Shown here in pieces: positions 18,518-28,745 of a stretch of 64,000 bases of DNA. Source of the DNA: Gallaecimonas mangrovi (GTDB lineage Bacteria; Pseudomonadota; Gammaproteobacteria; Enterobacterales; Gallaecimonadaceae); NCBI RefSeq assembly GCF_003367375.1, contig NZ_CP031416.1, positions 875,501 through 939,500 of the forward strand. Reading direction: 5' to 3'. Below the pieces are notes generated by a model. It had not been told where the DNA came from. It saw nothing but the letters and a program-made list of their open reading frames with translations, and made no database searches. The stretch's first letter is position 1. Every line of letters begins with the position of its first letter. Both the position numbers and the translations under genes were made by a program.

Positions 18518-18991
18518 TTACCCAGCCTGCAGCATCTGGTTGAGGGTTGAGAAATTGGCCCCAACAGCGCCGTACTTTGACTTTCTTGTGCCAGCAATTG
18601 CTGGTTGCAGGCTTCAACGGTGTTAAGCCCTTTGGTCGTGAGTTGTACCTTTTTTGAGCGGCCGTCTTCGGGTTGGCGGGCGGCTAATCAGCCCTTTATT
18701 GGCCATACGATTTAAGATTTTGGTCATGCCGCCAGAGCTTACCAGCATCAGCCGGTAAAGCTCGGTAGGGCTGAGGCAGTGCTCTCCCCCTACCGAACGT
18801 AGTGTTGCCAACACCTCAAATTCGGCCGGTTGCAGCGCAAATTTTTGAAAAACAACGCCGTCTTGCTCGGCAAAGTGTTCCTGCAAACGATAAAGGGCGG
18901 CCACCAGTTCGCCAGCCTCATTGCAGGCTTGTGGCCAATGGGCATGCCAGTTTTCTTTAAGCTCGCTTAAGGCGGCGCGGGTACGTGCCAT
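18518..18991 (-). pseudogene. MarR-family regulator, apparently broken by two compensating frameshifts
   Basis: The first part (from ATG 18991) encodes a MarR N-terminus and recognition helix (LSPTELYRLMLVSSGGMTK, then LNRMANKGLISR). The frame then stops early at 18623 after a basic, non-MarR tail. Reading one base later from about 18680 gives QPEDGRSKKVQLTTKGL, the standard MarR wing, followed by a helix ending near QQLLAQES. Returning to the original frame near 18555-18585 gives NFSTLNQMLQAG and a stop at 18518. The total, 158 codons, is normal for MarR. So an insertion near 18677-18686 and an opposite change near 18555-18585 flank the wing. Either the gene is damaged or the sequence has two indel errors. 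Divergent from sugE. Confidence 0.8.
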
Positions 18992-19009
18992 GGTGCTGTC
19001 CTTGTTTTT

Positions 19010-19025
19010 ATCTTTCCGGGAAGAT
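19010..19025. promoter_or_regulatory. MarR-type operator palindrome 1
   Basis: ATCTTtCCGGgAAGAT, a 16-bp near-perfect inverted repeat, 19 bases upstream of the MarR start, in the divergent promoter region. MarR proteins usually bind such palindromes and repress both their own gene and the divergent one. Confidence 0.6.
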
Positions 19026-19041
19026 ATTATCGCAAAACTGT

Positions 19042-19053
19042 CTTTCTGGAAAG
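19042..19053. promoter_or_regulatory. MarR-type operator palindrome 2
   Basis: CTTTCTGGAAAG with the same CTTTC..GGAAAG core as palindrome 1; the centres are 30 bp apart (about three helical turns), so two regulator dimers could sit on the same DNA face. It lies 17 bases upstream of the sugE start, where a bound repressor would block transcription or initiation. Confidence 0.55.
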
Positions 19054-19070
19054 GTAAATGGGAGGGCGCT

Positions 19071-19388
19071 ATGGGAGCTTGGAGTTATTTGCTGGTCGCG
19101 GGGTTGCTGGAAATTGGCTTTGCCAGCGCCCTTAAACTCACTGACGGCTTTTCAAGGTTATGGCCGACCCTGGCGATGGTGCTGTTGGGGGCGGCGAGCT
19201 TTTATTGTTTAACCAAGGCTATGGGGCACATTCCGGTAGGTACCGCCTATGCCATTTGGACCGGTATCGGTGCCTTTGGTACGGCGCTGGTGGGGATCTG
19301 CTTTTTTAACGACCCAACCAATCTGGCCAGGCTGGCTTTTCTAACCTTACTGGTGGTGTCGCTGGTGGGGCTTAAATGTGTTTCATAA
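19071..19388 (+). CDS. sugE: SMR-family exporter, SugE/Gdx-like
   Basis: 105-residue, four-helix small multidrug resistance protein. Start at ATG 19071 after GGAGGG. The family glutamate is present in GLLEIGFASALKLTDGF (Glu about residue 13), and the PVGTAYAIWTGIGAFG segment is typical. Guanidinium exporters normally carry a Trp three residues after that Glu (LLExxWA); here it is Phe, so guanidinium transport is less sure than quaternary-ammonium or related export. No guanidine riboswitch is visible upstream; control seems to be by the divergent MarR-type gene through the two palindromes. Ends in a strong terminator. Confidence 0.85.
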   Translation: MGAWSYLLVAGLLEIGFASALKLTDGFSRLWPTLAMVLLGAASFYCLTKAMGHIPVGTAYAIWTGIGAFGTALVGICFFNDPTNLARLAFLTLLVVSLVGLKCVS

Positions 19389-19414
19389 AAAGGCGCCATG
19401 ACGGCGCCTTTTTT
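19386..19414. terminator. terminator between sugE and PAS-GGDEF-EAL gene
   Basis: GGCGCC-atgac-GGCGCC stem with A5 before and T6 after, usable on both strands. Confidence 0.85.
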
Positions 19415-21350
19415 AGGGTTGAATGCCGCCGCGCACCAAGTTGAAGTTGTGATACCAGGTAATAAAGTCGTCGCTACTCATGGGTTCTGATACCGCAAAA
19501 CCTTGCACCTGGTCGCACCTTTCATTACGCAAGAAATTAAGCTGATCTAACTCTTCCACGCCCACGGCACTGGTGCGAATACCTAGGTCTTTACCCAGGC
19601 GAATAATGGCCTTGACCAGGGTTTCGGCATCGGATTCGTGGCCCAGCTTGGCAATAAAGTGGCGGTCAATTTTGATGGTGTCGATGGGCAGCTTGGTCAG
19701 GTTATTCAAAGCGCCATTAATAGAGCCAAATTCATCAATAGAAAGGCGTACCCCCAGTTTTTTTAACTCATGTAATTGCTGGGCGTAACGCTGGCCGTCG
19801 TTATGAATAGCGGCTTCGTTGAGTTCAAGCTCCAGGCTGAATTGGTCTGTGCCCCCCAGTTGCTGCAGCAACAATTGGGTTTGCTTGAAAAGGGCGGGGC
19901 TTTTTAATTGCTGCGGTGAAATATTAACGGTAAGGCACAAGTTATAAATGCCGTAATCAAGCCAGCGGTGCAGGTCAGTTATCAGCAAATTCAGCACATG
20001 CTCGCCCAGCTCACTAATTAACCCTACGTGTTCGGCAATATAAACAAACTCTTGTGGTACCAGGGTGCCGTGGCCGGGGTGTTGCCAGCGTACTAAGGTT
20101 TCTACCCCCAATAATTTGTTGCCATAGGCGCTGACAATGGGCTGGTAGCGCAGGAAAAACTCGCCGCGTTCGGCAGCGCCGCGCAAATCCTTACCCAATT
20201 CGCGGGTTAGCCTGACCATGGCGTCGATGCGTTCGTCGTAAAAGCGCACGTCGCCGCCATCTTTTTTTAACTGGTGCAGGGTGAGTTCGGCATTATTAAA
20301 AAGCGCGTCGCTGTTTTGGGCATCGTCTGGGTAGATAGCCACGCCAGCACGAAAGCTCAAGGGCACCGGTTTACCATCCAGCTCAAAGGGGGTTTCAAAG
20401 GCCAGTGCCAGTTTGTGGTGCACCTGCGCCATGGCTTCAGAGCTACTTAAGTGCACGGCCATAATGGCAAAACGGTCGCCTTCCTGGCGGGCCAAAATAT
20501 CGGTTTCACGCAGGGTTTGGCGGATGCGCTGCGCCACCGCTTTTAACAGGGCATTGCCGATTTGATGGCCGAAGTCGTCGTTGATTTGCTGAAAGTTTTT
20601 CAGATCCAGCAGCATCAGCCCCAGCATCATTTTAATGCGGTTGGCAACATGGATTTGGTCATCAAGCTGCGCCAGAAATTCTTCGCGGGATAATTGGTCG
20701 GTGAGCTTGGGTTGCTGGCCGCCACTGAGTTCGGCTTCCATTTGCAATTGGCGGGTGATGTCCCACATCTCGCTAATAATGGCCAAGGGCTGTTCTTGCT
20801 GCAGCACCAGCCGCTTTTGTACCCACCATAATTTGCCTTGCGGATCGCTAACCTTTAACGGTTCGAGTTGGCCGGTGCTAAGTAACTGTTCACGGCCTTG
20901 GTCCAGTTGTTGGTGCCATTGCTGTTCAAATAGCTGGCTGGGAGTCAGGCCGACAAGATTAGCCCGCTCCGAGTCCATAAAAGCGGCAAAGCTGTTGTTG
21001 CTGGCCAAGAGGCTACCGTCGGGGCACTGAATAAAAATGGGGTGGGCTAACAAATCCAGTACCGAGCCGTGCAGATCTACCGCCGGCTGCATGTAAAACA
21101 GCACTGCAGTGCTGTCAGGAAGGTGGCTGACATACACCCGCACCAAACCTTTACCGGGCAACGCCTCACGCCAAAAATGGCTGCTTTGGCACTTTTCCAG
21201 CCAATGGCTACCAATACCGCTACCAAAAAAACGCTTAGCGTCGGTGACCAGATCGGTAAAAGCCGGGTTACAACCCAGCAATTGACCATTGGGCTCAAGC
21301 CAGGCCATAGGGCAGGGAAGGTGTTCGAGCAAGGTCTCCGTGTCGGCCAC
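19413..21350 (-). CDS. PAS-PAS-GGDEF-EAL protein with degenerate catalytic motifs
   Basis: 645-residue cytosolic protein starting with GTG. Two PAS-like sensor modules (about residues 5-60 and 95-205), then GGDEF (about 225-375) and EAL (about 385-630). The GGDEF signature reads EGDRF, so cyclase activity is unlikely. An RxxD site (RETD) lies at the correct distance before it, so c-di-GMP binding at the I-site may remain. The EAL domain reads ETLVR, keeps the ELELNE glutamate, IKID lysine and QGF glutamine, but has DEFGSING instead of DDFGxGYSS, changing a metal ligand and the loop after it. Likely a c-di-GMP receptor or weak phosphodiesterase (inference). No transmembrane segment. Confidence 0.88.
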   Translation of the reverse strand: MADTETLLEHLPCPMAWLEPNGQLLGCNPAFTDLVTDAKRFFGSGIGSHWLEKCQSSHFWREALPGKGLVRVYVSHLPDSTAVLFYMQPAVDLHGSVLDLLAHPIFIQCPDGSLLASNNSFAAFMDSERANLVGLTPSQLFEQQWHQQLDQGREQLLSTGQLEPLKVSDPQGKLWWVQKRLVLQQEQPLAIISEMWDITRQLQMEAELSGGQQPKLTDQLSREEFLAQLDDQIHVANRIKMMLGLMLLDLKNFQQINDDFGHQIGNALLKAVAQRIRQTLRETDILARQEGDRFAIMAVHLSSSEAMAQVHHKLALAFETPFELDGKPVPLSFRAGVAIYPDDAQNSDALFNNAELTLHQLKKDGGDVRFYDERIDAMVRLTRELGKDLRGAAERGEFFLRYQPIVSAYGNKLLGVETLVRWQHPGHGTLVPQEFVYIAEHVGLISELGEHVLNLLITDLHRWLDYGIYNLCLTVNISPQQLKSPALFKQTQLLLQQLGGTDQFSLELELNEAAIHNDGQRYAQQLHELKKLGVRLSIDEFGSINGALNNLTKLPIDTIKIDRHFIAKLGHESDAETLVKAIIRLGKDLGIRTSAVGVEELDQLNFLRNERCDQVQGFAVSEPMSSDDFITWYHNFNLVRGGIQP

Positions 21351-21401
21351 GGCTAATCTCTTGTTGTAAAGTGGTTACAATAATGTAGCCACATATCTTC
21401 C

Positions 21402-21436
21402 CTAATAAAAAGGCCCGGTCACATTGGCCGGGCCTT
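21402..21436 (-). terminator. valS terminator
   Basis: GGCCCGG...CCGGGCC stem immediately after valS; on the minus strand it is followed by TTTTTATT. Confidence 0.85.
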
Positions 21437-21443
21437 TATTTGC

Positions 21444-24293
21444 TTAGAGCGCTTCAATACTGGCGTATTGCGCCTTGAGCTTTTCTTCCGTTAGCTCAAG
21501 TTCTTTAAGCTTTTCCCGTTCTTTGGCAATTACCGCTTCCGGCGCTTTGGCTACAAAGCCTTGGTTGCCTAGCTTGCCGGCAACGCGGCCACGTTCCTGG
21601 GCCACTTTTTCTAACTGCTTGCCAAGGCGGGCTAGTTCAGCCTCTTTATCAATAAGGCCTGCCATGGGAATACGTACTTCCATGGCGCCCACCAGTTGCG
21701 TAACCGTGGGGGGCAATTCGCCTGCGGCAACGGTAATGGATTCAAGCTTGGCCATATTGGTCAAGAAGCTTAAATTTTCTTCCAAACGGCGCTGGTCGGT
21801 GTCTGAAACATTTACCAACAACACTTCCAAAAGCTTGCTTGGGGCAATGTCCATTTCGGCGCGGATGTTGCGAATGGCCACGATAAACTGCTTCACCCAC
21901 TCAAGGTCAGCCATGGCGGTGGCATCAACTTTGTCGCTGCTGTACTCGGGGTAGGGCTCGAGCATAATGGTGTCGGCTTTGATGCCAGCCAGTACCTTGA
22001 CCCGTTGCCAAATGGTTTCGGTGATATAAGGCGTGATGGGGTGCATCAGGCGCAGCAGCGCTTCAAGCACCACGACCAGGGTGTGGCGAGTGCCGCGCTG
22101 CTGGGCTTCTGAGCCTTTAAAGAGTACCGGTTTGGTCAGTTCCAAATACCAGTCACAGAACTGGTTCCAGGTGAACTCGTAAAGGTGGTTGGCCACTTGG
22201 TCGAAGCGGTAGCTGTCCATGGACTGGCGCACGGCTTTGACGGTTTCTTCGAACTGGCCAAGGATCCAGCGGTCAGCCAGGCTCAGCTCCATCTCGCCGC
22301 CGTTAAAACCGCAATCTTTGTCTTCGGTGTTCATCAGCACAAAGCGGCTGGCGTTCCACAGCTTATTACAGAAGTTGCGGTACCCTTCTAGGCGGCGCAT
22401 GTCCCAGTTGATGTCGCGGCCGGTAGAGGCCAGGGCGGTCAGGGTAAAGCGCAGCGCATCGGTACCGTGGGCAACAATGCCGTCGGGGAATTGTTTTTCG
22501 GTACGTTTGGCAATTTTTTCCGCCAGTTGCGGCTGCATCATATTGCCGGTGCGCTTGTTCAGAAGCTCTGGCAGGCTGATGCCGTCAATCATATCCAGAG
22601 GGTCGATAACGTTGCCCTTGGATTTCGACATCTTCTGGCCTTCGTCGTCGCGAATAAGGCCGGTGACATACACGGTTTTAAAGGGCACTTGCGGGGTGCC
22701 GTCTTCATTCTTGATGAAATGCATGGTCATCATGATCATGCGTGCCACCCAGAAGAAGATGATGTCAAAACCGGTGACCAGTACATCGGTGGGGTGGAAG
22801 ACTTTTAAATCGTCCAGCTTTTCCGGCCAGCCCAGGGTAGAGAAGGTCCAAAGGGCGGAGCTAAACCAGGTGTCGAGTACGTCGTTGTCTTGCTTAAGCA
22901 CAACGTCGCTTGCCAGGTTGTGCTTGGCGCGCACTTCGTCTTCATCACGGCCAACATAGACCTTGCCTGCTTCGTCGTACCAGGCCGGAATACGGTGGCC
23001 CCACCACAGCTGGCGGCTAATGCACCAGTCTTGGATGTCACGCATCCAGGCGAAATACATGTTTTCGTATTGTTTGGGCACAAACTGAATGCGGCCGTCT
23101 TCCACTGCTTCAATGGCCGGTTTAGCCAAAGGTGCAACCCGTACATACCATTGGTCGGTAAGCATGGGTTCGATAACCACGCCGCCACGGTCGCCATAGG
23201 GCACCGACAGGTTGTGGTCGTCGACTTTTTCCAAAAGGCCCAACGCATCAAATTTGGCGACAATGGCCTTACGGGCAGCAAAGCGCTCTAAACCCTGGAA
23301 TTCGGCCGGAATGGAGGCGTCCATGTCGGTGTTGGCAGTGCCGTCGGTGTGAACGCATTCGGCTTCACTGCGGATATGGGCATCGAGGGTCAGAATGTTA
23401 ACCATCGGCAGGCTGTGGCGCTTACCGACTTCGTAGTCGTTAAAGTCATGGGCCGGGGTGATTTTCACGCAGCCGGTGCCTTTTTCCATGTCGGCGTGTT
23501 CATCGCCCACCACAGGAATGCGGCGGCCAACCAGTGGCAGCTCAATAAACTTGCCAATAAGGTCTTTGTAGCGAGGGTCTTCGGGGTTAACGGCAACACC
23601 GGTGTCGCCCAGTACGGTTTCAGGGCGGGTGGTGGCAACCACTAAATAGTCTTTGCCTTCGGCGGTTTTAGCGCCGTCAGCCAGCGGGTAGCGCAGGTGC
23701 CACATGTGGCCCTTTTGCTCTTTGTTTTCCACTTCCAAATCGGAAATGGCGGTGTGCAGTTTTGGGTCCCAGTTCACCAGGCGCTTGCCGCGATAGATAA
23801 GGTCGTCTTCGTAAAGGCGAACAAACACTTCCAGCACGGCGTTAGACAGGCCTTTGTCCATGGTGAAGCGTTCGCGCTCCCAGTCCACGGAATTACCCAA
23901 GCGGCGCATTTGCCGGGTAATGGTGCCACCAGACTCTTCCTTCCACTCCCAGATCTTGTCGATGAACTTGTCACGGCCAAGAGCATGGCGATCGGGCTGG
24001 CCCTCAGCGGCCAGTTTGCGCTCTACCACCATTTGGGTAGCAATACCGGCATGGTCGCTACCCACTTGCCACAGGGTGTTTTTACCCTGCATGCGCTGGT
24101 AGCGGGTCATGGCGTCCATGATGGTTTGCTGGAAAGCATGGCCCATGTGCAGGCTGCCGGTGACATTGGGCGGCGGGATCATGATGCAGTAGCTATCAAC
24201 ATCAGTACTGCCGTTAGGCTTGAAGTAGCCTTTTTCTTCCCAAGCCTGGTAGAGCGCCTCTTCGATGGCGGAAGGATTGTAAGTCTTATCCAT
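21444..24293 (-). CDS. valS: valyl-tRNA synthetase
   Basis: Class I aminoacyl-tRNA synthetase that charges tRNA-Val. 949 residues, normal for ValS. HIGH-type motif [13 protein letters not shown] (about residues 42-54), editing (CP1) domain with the TTRPET motif, KMSKS loop [11 protein letters not shown] (about 553-563), anticodon-binding domain, and a C-terminal coiled-coil arm rich in Lys/Glu/Leu (last 65 residues). Last gene of a pepA-holC-valS run, the same order as in E. coli; 14 bases separate it from holC. Confidence 0.97.
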   Translation of the reverse strand: MDKTYNPSAIEEALYQAWEEKGYFKPNGSTDVDSYCIMIPPPNVTGSLHMGHAFQQTIMDAMTRYQRMQGKNTLWQVGSDHAGIATQMVVERKLAAEGQPDRHALGRDKFIDKIWEWKEESGGTITRQMRRLGNSVDWERERFTMDKGLSNAVLEVFVRLYEDDLIYRGKRLVNWDPKLHTAISDLEVENKEQKGHMWHLRYPLADGAKTAEGKDYLVVATTRPETVLGDTGVAVNPEDPRYKDLIGKFIELPLVGRRIPVVGDEHADMEKGTGCVKITPAHDFNDYEVGKRHSLPMVNILTLDAHIRSEAECVHTDGTANTDMDASIPAEFQGLERFAARKAIVAKFDALGLLEKVDDHNLSVPYGDRGGVVIEPMLTDQWYVRVAPLAKPAIEAVEDGRIQFVPKQYENMYFAWMRDIQDWCISRQLWWGHRIPAWYDEAGKVYVGRDEDEVRAKHNLASDVVLKQDNDVLDTWFSSALWTFSTLGWPEKLDDLKVFHPTDVLVTGFDIIFFWVARMIMMTMHFIKNEDGTPQVPFKTVYVTGLIRDDEGQKMSKSKGNVIDPLDMIDGISLPELLNKRTGNMMQPQLAEKIAKRTEKQFPDGIVAHGTDALRFTLTALASTGRDINWDMRRLEGYRNFCNKLWNASRFVLMNTEDKDCGFNGGEMELSLADRWILGQFEETVKAVRQSMDSYRFDQVANHLYEFTWNQFCDWYLELTKPVLFKGSEAQQRGTRHTLVVVLEALLRLMHPITPYITETIWQRVKVLAGIKADTIMLEPYPEYSSDKVDATAMADLEWVKQFIVAIRNIRAEMDIAPSKLLEVLLVNVSDTDQRRLEENLSFLTNMAKLESITVAAGELPPTVTQLVGAMEVRIPMAGLIDKEAELARLGKQLEKVAQERGRVAGKLGNQGFVAKAPEAVIAKEREKLKELELTEEKLKAQYASIEAL

Positions 24294-24307
24294 GGTTTTG
24301 CTGTGTC

Positions 24308-24751
24308 TCAGTGGGTTTGCGCCAAAAAGTCCGCGAGCGTCATATGTTTAGGAGCTGCGCTCTGTTGCTGGTAGTGGCGGAACCGGGCCCGCGCCGCTAC
24401 CTTGAGAGCCTCGCTGTTTGGCACGGCCTCAAAAATTTGCGCACATTGTACCGCAACATGGGGGATGGCTTCATGGAGATTAATCAATACCGGCCTACCT
24501 CTGGGCGCGGGCGCCTCTGGCCAGTAAATGGCAACCGGTGAACCGCTTTTAGGGCCTTCGTCTGCCAGGTTGTGGGGAATAAACGACGCCGGTTCCCGTA
24601 CCCACAGTGCTTCGTCCAGCGCCTCAGCTTGGGCTTTATCCTGGCAGGTAATGAGTACCCCTTGGCGCTGGCCATAACAGCGTGCGGCTAATTCAGCGGC
24701 GAAGGTCAGCAGATCATCGTCGGGTAACGAACAGAAAGTAACGTCAGCCAT
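24308..24751 (-). CDS. holC: DNA polymerase III chi subunit
   Basis: Clamp-loader accessory subunit linking the polymerase III holoenzyme to single-strand binding protein. The 147-residue protein has the HolC pattern: N-terminal [37 protein letters not shown] with the conserved W and PH, and INLHEAIPH. It sits between pepA and valS as in E. coli. The C-terminal 20 residues (after [10 protein letters not shown]) are variable in the family. Confidence 0.92.
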   Translation of the reverse strand: MADVTFCSLPDDDLLTFAAELAARCYGQRQGVLITCQDKAQAEALDEALWVREPASFIPHNLADEGPKSGSPVAIYWPEAPAPRGRPVLINLHEAIPHVAVQCAQIFEAVPNSEALKVAARARFRHYQQQSAAPKHMTLADFLAQTH

Positions 24752-24760
24752 GAGGACTCC

Positions 24761-24791
24761 AAAAAGGAAAAGGGCAGTTTACACTGCCCTT
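24761..24791 (-). terminator. terminator or attenuator between pepA and holC
   Basis: AAGGGCAGT-gtaa-ACTGCCCTT stem; on the minus strand followed by a broken T-run (TTCCTTTTT). It lies after pepA and before holC, so it probably reduces read-through into holC-valS. Confidence 0.65.
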
Positions 24792-24810
24792 GATTCTGTG
24801 GGTGTGGCCC

Positions 24811-26319
24811 TTAATCTTCGGGCTTTTCACCGGCGCGGTTCAAGAGGAACTGCGTCAATAGCGGTACCGGGCGACCGGTAGAGCCTTTGTTTTTACCTGA
24901 TACCCAGGCCGTACCGGCGATGTCGATATGTGCCCAGTTATATTTTTTGGTAAAGCGGCTCAAAAAAGCGCCAGCGGTAATGGCACCGGCCGGACGGCCA
25001 CCAATGTTGGCCATGTCGGCAAAGGGGCTTTCCAGCTGTTCTTGGTACTCATCAAACAGCGGCAGGCGCCAGGCTTTGTCACCAGACTGGTCGGCAGCGT
25101 TGGTTAGCTCATGGGCCAGCGGGTTGTGGGTAGACAGTAAACCCGACGCCACTTTACCCAGGGCAATCACGCAGGCACCGGTTAGGGTGGCGGTGTCGAT
25201 AACGCACTCAGGGTCAAAGCGTTCAACGTAGGTCAGCACGTCGCACAATACCAAGCGGCCTTCGGCATCAGTATTGAGCACTTCCACGGTTTGGCCAGAC
25301 AAGGTGGTGAGAATGTCGCCAGGGCGATAAGCGGCGGCGTCAGGCATGTTTTCACAGCCGGCCAGCACGCCAATAACGTTCAGCGGCAGGTCAAGCTCAG
25401 CCAGTGAGGCCATGGTACCCAGCACGCCCGCGGCGCCGCCCATGTCGTATTTCATTTCGTCCATGCCTTCGGACGGTTTCAATGAAATACCACCGGCGTC
25501 AAAGGTCAGGCCTTTACCTACCAGCACCACAGGCTTGGCGTCTTTGTCTGGTGAGCCGTTGTAACGGATGATGGTCATCATGGATTCGTTGACACTGCCG
25601 CGGCCTACCGCCAGGTAGGAATGCATGCCAATTTCTTCCATTTGCGCTTCGCCAACCACTTCAATCGACAGTTTGTCGTAATCTTTGGCCAGGGTTTTGG
25701 CAGACTCAGCCAAATACGCCGGGTTACAGATGTTGGGCGGCATATTGGCAACGTTACGGCAAAGGGTCATACCTTTAGTGACGCCAAGACCATGACGAAT
25801 GGCTTTTTCGCCCAAAGACAATTCGCGGCGGGTCGGTACGTTAAAGGTTAATTTGCGCAGTGGCCGGCGCGGTTCTTCTTTTTTGGATTTAAGCTGCGTA
25901 AAGCTGTAAAGGCCATTTTCGGTGGCTTCAACCGCTTGGCGCACTTTCCAATAGGTATCGCGGCCCTTAACGTGTAGCTCGGTTAAAAAGCAAACGGCTT
26001 CCATTGAGCCGGTATCGTTAAGGGTTGAGATGGTTTTTTGGACAATTTGGCGGTACTGGCGTTCATCCAGTTCCCTTTCCTTACCACAACCGATCAATAG
26101 CACCCGTTCGGAAAGGACGCCTGGAACATGATGCAGCAACAGGGTTTGGCCTACTTTGCCTTCCAGGTCACCCCGGCGCAGCAAGTTGGAAATATAGCCA
26201 TCACTTATCCGGTCAAGTTGTTCGGCAACGGGGGAAAGGCGGCGGGGTTCGTAGACACCAACCACGATGCAGGCGCTGCGCTGTTTTTCCGGACTACCAC
26301 TTTTTACGCTAAATTCCAT
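24811..26319 (-). CDS. pepA: cytosol (leucyl) aminopeptidase A
   Basis: Di-metal M17 aminopeptidase; in E. coli also a DNA-binding protein for XerCD recombination and carAB control. 502 residues beginning [15 protein letters not shown], nearly identical to E. coli PepA at this end, which fixes the start at 26319 (a longer open frame of 30 codons is rejected). Active-site motifs: [13 protein letters not shown] (metal-binding K and D), KYDMGGAA, and [11 protein letters not shown]-binding residues in the N-terminal domain appear well kept, so the recombination role is plausible. Divergent from lptF. Confidence 0.97.
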   Translation of the reverse strand: MEFSVKSGSPEKQRSACIVVGVYEPRRLSPVAEQLDRISDGYISNLLRRGDLEGKVGQTLLLHHVPGVLSERVLLIGCGKERELDERQYRQIVQKTISTLNDTGSMEAVCFLTELHVKGRDTYWKVRQAVEATENGLYSFTQLKSKKEEPRRPLRKLTFNVPTRRELSLGEKAIRHGLGVTKGMTLCRNVANMPPNICNPAYLAESAKTLAKDYDKLSIEVVGEAQMEEIGMHSYLAVGRGSVNESMMTIIRYNGSPDKDAKPVVLVGKGLTFDAGGISLKPSEGMDEMKYDMGGAAGVLGTMASLAELDLPLNVIGVLAGCENMPDAAAYRPGDILTTLSGQTVEVLNTDAEGRLVLCDVLTYVERFDPECVIDTATLTGACVIALGKVASGLLSTHNPLAHELTNAADQSGDKAWRLPLFDEYQEQLESPFADMANIGGRPAGAITAGAFLSRFTKKYNWAHIDIAGTAWVSGKNKGSTGRPVPLLTQFLLNRAGEKPED

Positions 26320-26550
26320 GCACACTCCTGTGAGTCGTAAAGACAAGTGTGGCGGATTCATGGATAATGCAGGCAATTGATTTGATGGGGCCAATAAGCC
26401 CTGATACACCTGAAATTTTATCCGCCAGAACTTGTCAGAAAGCCTGATAGGTCGATTAAAGCTACTTAAACTTGTAAAAACAAGTCTTAGGTCGGAGATT
26501 TGGTCGGATTTTAGTAAAACTGCAAATATTCGCGAAAACAGGGCATTCTC

Positions 26551-27642
26551 TTGATAGTTTTCCGTTACCTCTTCGCTGAAGCATTCAAGTCCACTATTGC
26601 AGTGACCCTGGTGCTGATGGCCATTTTTGTTAGCCGGGAGTTTGTTTCCGTGCTTTCAGATGCCGCAGACGGGGATATTCCCGGCACCATGGTGGCCCAG
26701 ATCATCGGCCTGCATCTCCCGGCATTGCTGGTTATGGTCATGCCTCTTTCTGTTTTTATTGGCATTTTGCTGGCCCATAGCCGCATGTACTCCGAACATG
26801 AAATGCCGGTATTGCATGCCTGCGGCATCTCCGAATGGTATGTGGCGCGGGTAACTCTGGTGGTGGCGCTGCTGTTTGCCTTTATTGCTGGCAACATCAC
26901 CTTGTGGATGGCGCCCTGGGCAATGGAACAGCAATACCAATTACTCGAAAAAGCCCAGTCCAGCAGCGGCTTAGCTACCTTGCAAGAAGGCCGTTTCCAA
27001 CTCACCGCCAACAATAAGGCCGTGGTTTTTATCGAAAACATTGACGATGGCCAGCTAGACAAGGTTTTTGTCGCGCAATTGCCCGGTGCGGGTGAACCAC
27101 CGTCGGTGTTAATGGCCAAAGGTGGCGCTGTTTCTCAAAATGAGCAGGGCAATGACACCCTGGAACTGAACCAAGGCTATCGCTACCAGGGTGAAGCGGG
27201 CCAGGCGGCCCTGCAAGAGATCCACTTTGGTGACTACAGAATGCAAATTGGTGAGCAAAGCGTGCAAAAACGCCGGCGCAAGCTGGCGGCGTTACCGCTT
27301 ACCGATTTACTCGGTGATAACTCAGTGGATGCCCGGGCAGAGCTGCAATGGCGGATGGCATTACCTATTGCGGTGATGTTACTGGCGCTGATTGCGGTGC
27401 CGATGGCCAAAACCGGCCCTCGCCAAGGTAAATTTGCCAAGCTGTTGCCCGCTCTTGGGCTCTTTTTAGGGTATTTGTTGCTACTGCTGGCAGGTAACCG
27501 GGCGCTACAAGATGGCAAAATTCCCATTAGTCTGGGGCTTTGGTGGATCCATGCCGCCGCGCTCTTTATTGGCATTGGCCTTATCATTCGGGGGCGCACC
27601 CTGGGGACTAAAATCCGTGGCTGGTTAAGGAGAGCGCGATGA
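26551..27642 (+). CDS. lptF: LPS export ABC transporter permease LptF
   Basis: Inner-membrane permease of the LptB2FG complex that extracts LPS and feeds the LptC-A-D bridge. 363 residues: six hydrophobic segments in two groups (about 13-33, 47-75, 93-118 and 270-292, 297-318, 328-348) around a periplasmic beta-jellyroll domain (about 125-265). The start is a TTG at 26551: the MIVFRYL beginning aligns with the E. coli protein and no ATG exists nearby. It overlaps lptG by 4 bases (ATGA). Divergent from pepA, exactly as in E. coli. Confidence 0.94.
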   Translation: MIVFRYLFAEAFKSTIAVTLVLMAIFVSREFVSVLSDAADGDIPGTMVAQIIGLHLPALLVMVMPLSVFIGILLAHSRMYSEHEMPVLHACGISEWYVARVTLVVALLFAFIAGNITLWMAPWAMEQQYQLLEKAQSSSGLATLQEGRFQLTANNKAVVFIENIDDGQLDKVFVAQLPGAGEPPSVLMAKGGAVSQNEQGNDTLELNQGYRYQGEAGQAALQEIHFGDYRMQIGEQSVQKRRRKLAALPLTDLLGDNSVDARAELQWRMALPIAVMLLALIAVPMAKTGPRQGKFAKLLPALGLFLGYLLLLLAGNRALQDGKIPISLGLWWIHAAALFIGIGLIIRGRTLGTKIRGWLRRAR

Positions 27643-28700
27643 AAATTATCGACCTCTACATCGGCCGTATTATCTTCGCCACCACCATGCTGTGTTTGGC
27701 GGTGCTGGTTGGGCTGTCTGGCCTGATTAAGTTTGTTGACCAGCTTAAGTATGTGGGTAAGGGCACCTACGATATTGCTGACGCTGGTATTTATGTATTG
27801 TTTTCGGTGCCACGGGATTTAGAGATCTTCTTCCCGATGGGGGTGCTGCTTGGCGGCTTGATTGGCCTTGGCATGATGGCCAGCAACTCCGAGCTGACGG
27901 TGATGCAAGCCTCAGGCATGTCCAAGTTCAACATCATTATTTCCACCATGAAAACCGTCTTTTTGCTGATGGTAATGGTGGTGGCATTAAGTGAATTTGT
28001 GGCGCCAGGGGCCGAGCGTTATGCCCGCGATATGCGTACCCAGGCCATGTCTGGCGGCACCTTGCTGTCGGATTCAAGCGGGCTTTGGGCCCGTGACGGC
28101 GACAAGTTTGTGCACATCCAGCAATTACTTGAAGCCAATGAACTGGGCAATATCACCATTTATCAGTTCGATGGTTTGCAGCTAAAACGACTACTGCATG
28201 CCGACCATGCTTTTTGGAAGCAAAATGCTTGGGAGCTTGAGCAGGTGAAGGAAACCTGGCTTGAAGCCAATAGTACCCGGGTGGACAGTAAACCGAGCAT
28301 GCTGCTCAAATCTGACCTGACCCCCGATAAACTCGGGGTGGTAACGGTTAAACCGGAAGCCTTGTCGCTGCGCGGCTTAAGTAAGTATGTGGAGTACCTT
28401 AAGGCCAATAAACAGGACGGTTCGCGCTACCAACTGGCTTTTTGGCGCAAATTAATGGCCCCGGTTAACCTGGCGGTGATGCTGCTGCTGGCCTGTTCCT
28501 TTGTGTTTGGGCCATTGCGGTCGGTGACCATGGGCGCACGGATACTGCTGGGGATCATCGCCGGCTTTGGCTTCTTCCTGGTCAGTGAGATTTTTGGGCC
28601 CTTGAGCTTGGTTTATCATGTACCGCCCTTGGCCGGGGCAACGTTACCGGCGCTTATCTTTATCGGTTTCTCGGTTTACTTACTGCGAAAACCTGCTTAA
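27639..28700 (+). CDS. lptG: LPS export ABC transporter permease LptG
   Basis: Partner permease to LptF. 353 residues with the same fold: hydrophobic segments at about 13-33, 55-80, 100-122 and three near the C-terminus (about 268-345), jellyroll domain between. IDLYIGR at the start and the GLMMASNSELTVMQASGMS coupling-helix region (contact with LptB) are typical. Start codon overlaps the lptF stop, so the two are translationally coupled and made in equal amounts. Confidence 0.94.
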   Translation: MKIIDLYIGRIIFATTMLCLAVLVGLSGLIKFVDQLKYVGKGTYDIADAGIYVLFSVPRDLEIFFPMGVLLGGLIGLGMMASNSELTVMQASGMSKFNIIISTMKTVFLLMVMVVALSEFVAPGAERYARDMRTQAMSGGTLLSDSSGLWARDGDKFVHIQQLLEANELGNITIYQFDGLQLKRLLHADHAFWKQNAWELEQVKETWLEANSTRVDSKPSMLLKSDLTPDKLGVVTVKPEALSLRGLSKYVEYLKANKQDGSRYQLAFWRKLMAPVNLAVMLLLACSFVFGPLRSVTMGARILLGIIAGFGFFLVSEIFGPLSLVYHVPPLAGATLPALIFIGFSVYLLRKPA

Positions 28701-28727
28701 AAAGGCGCCTGCGGGCGTCTTTTTGCT
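28700..28727 (+). terminator. lptFG terminator
   Basis: AGGCGCC-tgc-GGGCGTCT stem (one G-T pair) with T5. Confidence 0.75.
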
Positions 28728-28745
28728 TAACGCAAGGGCCTTGTT

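Noticed and set aside
19055..19071. Guanidine riboswitch for sugE
   Set aside because: The leader is too short and holds operator-like palindromes rather than riboswitch stems.
22219..22959. 246-codon plus-strand frame opposite valS
   Set aside because: Antisense shadow of valS; Ser/Arg-rich translation without domains.
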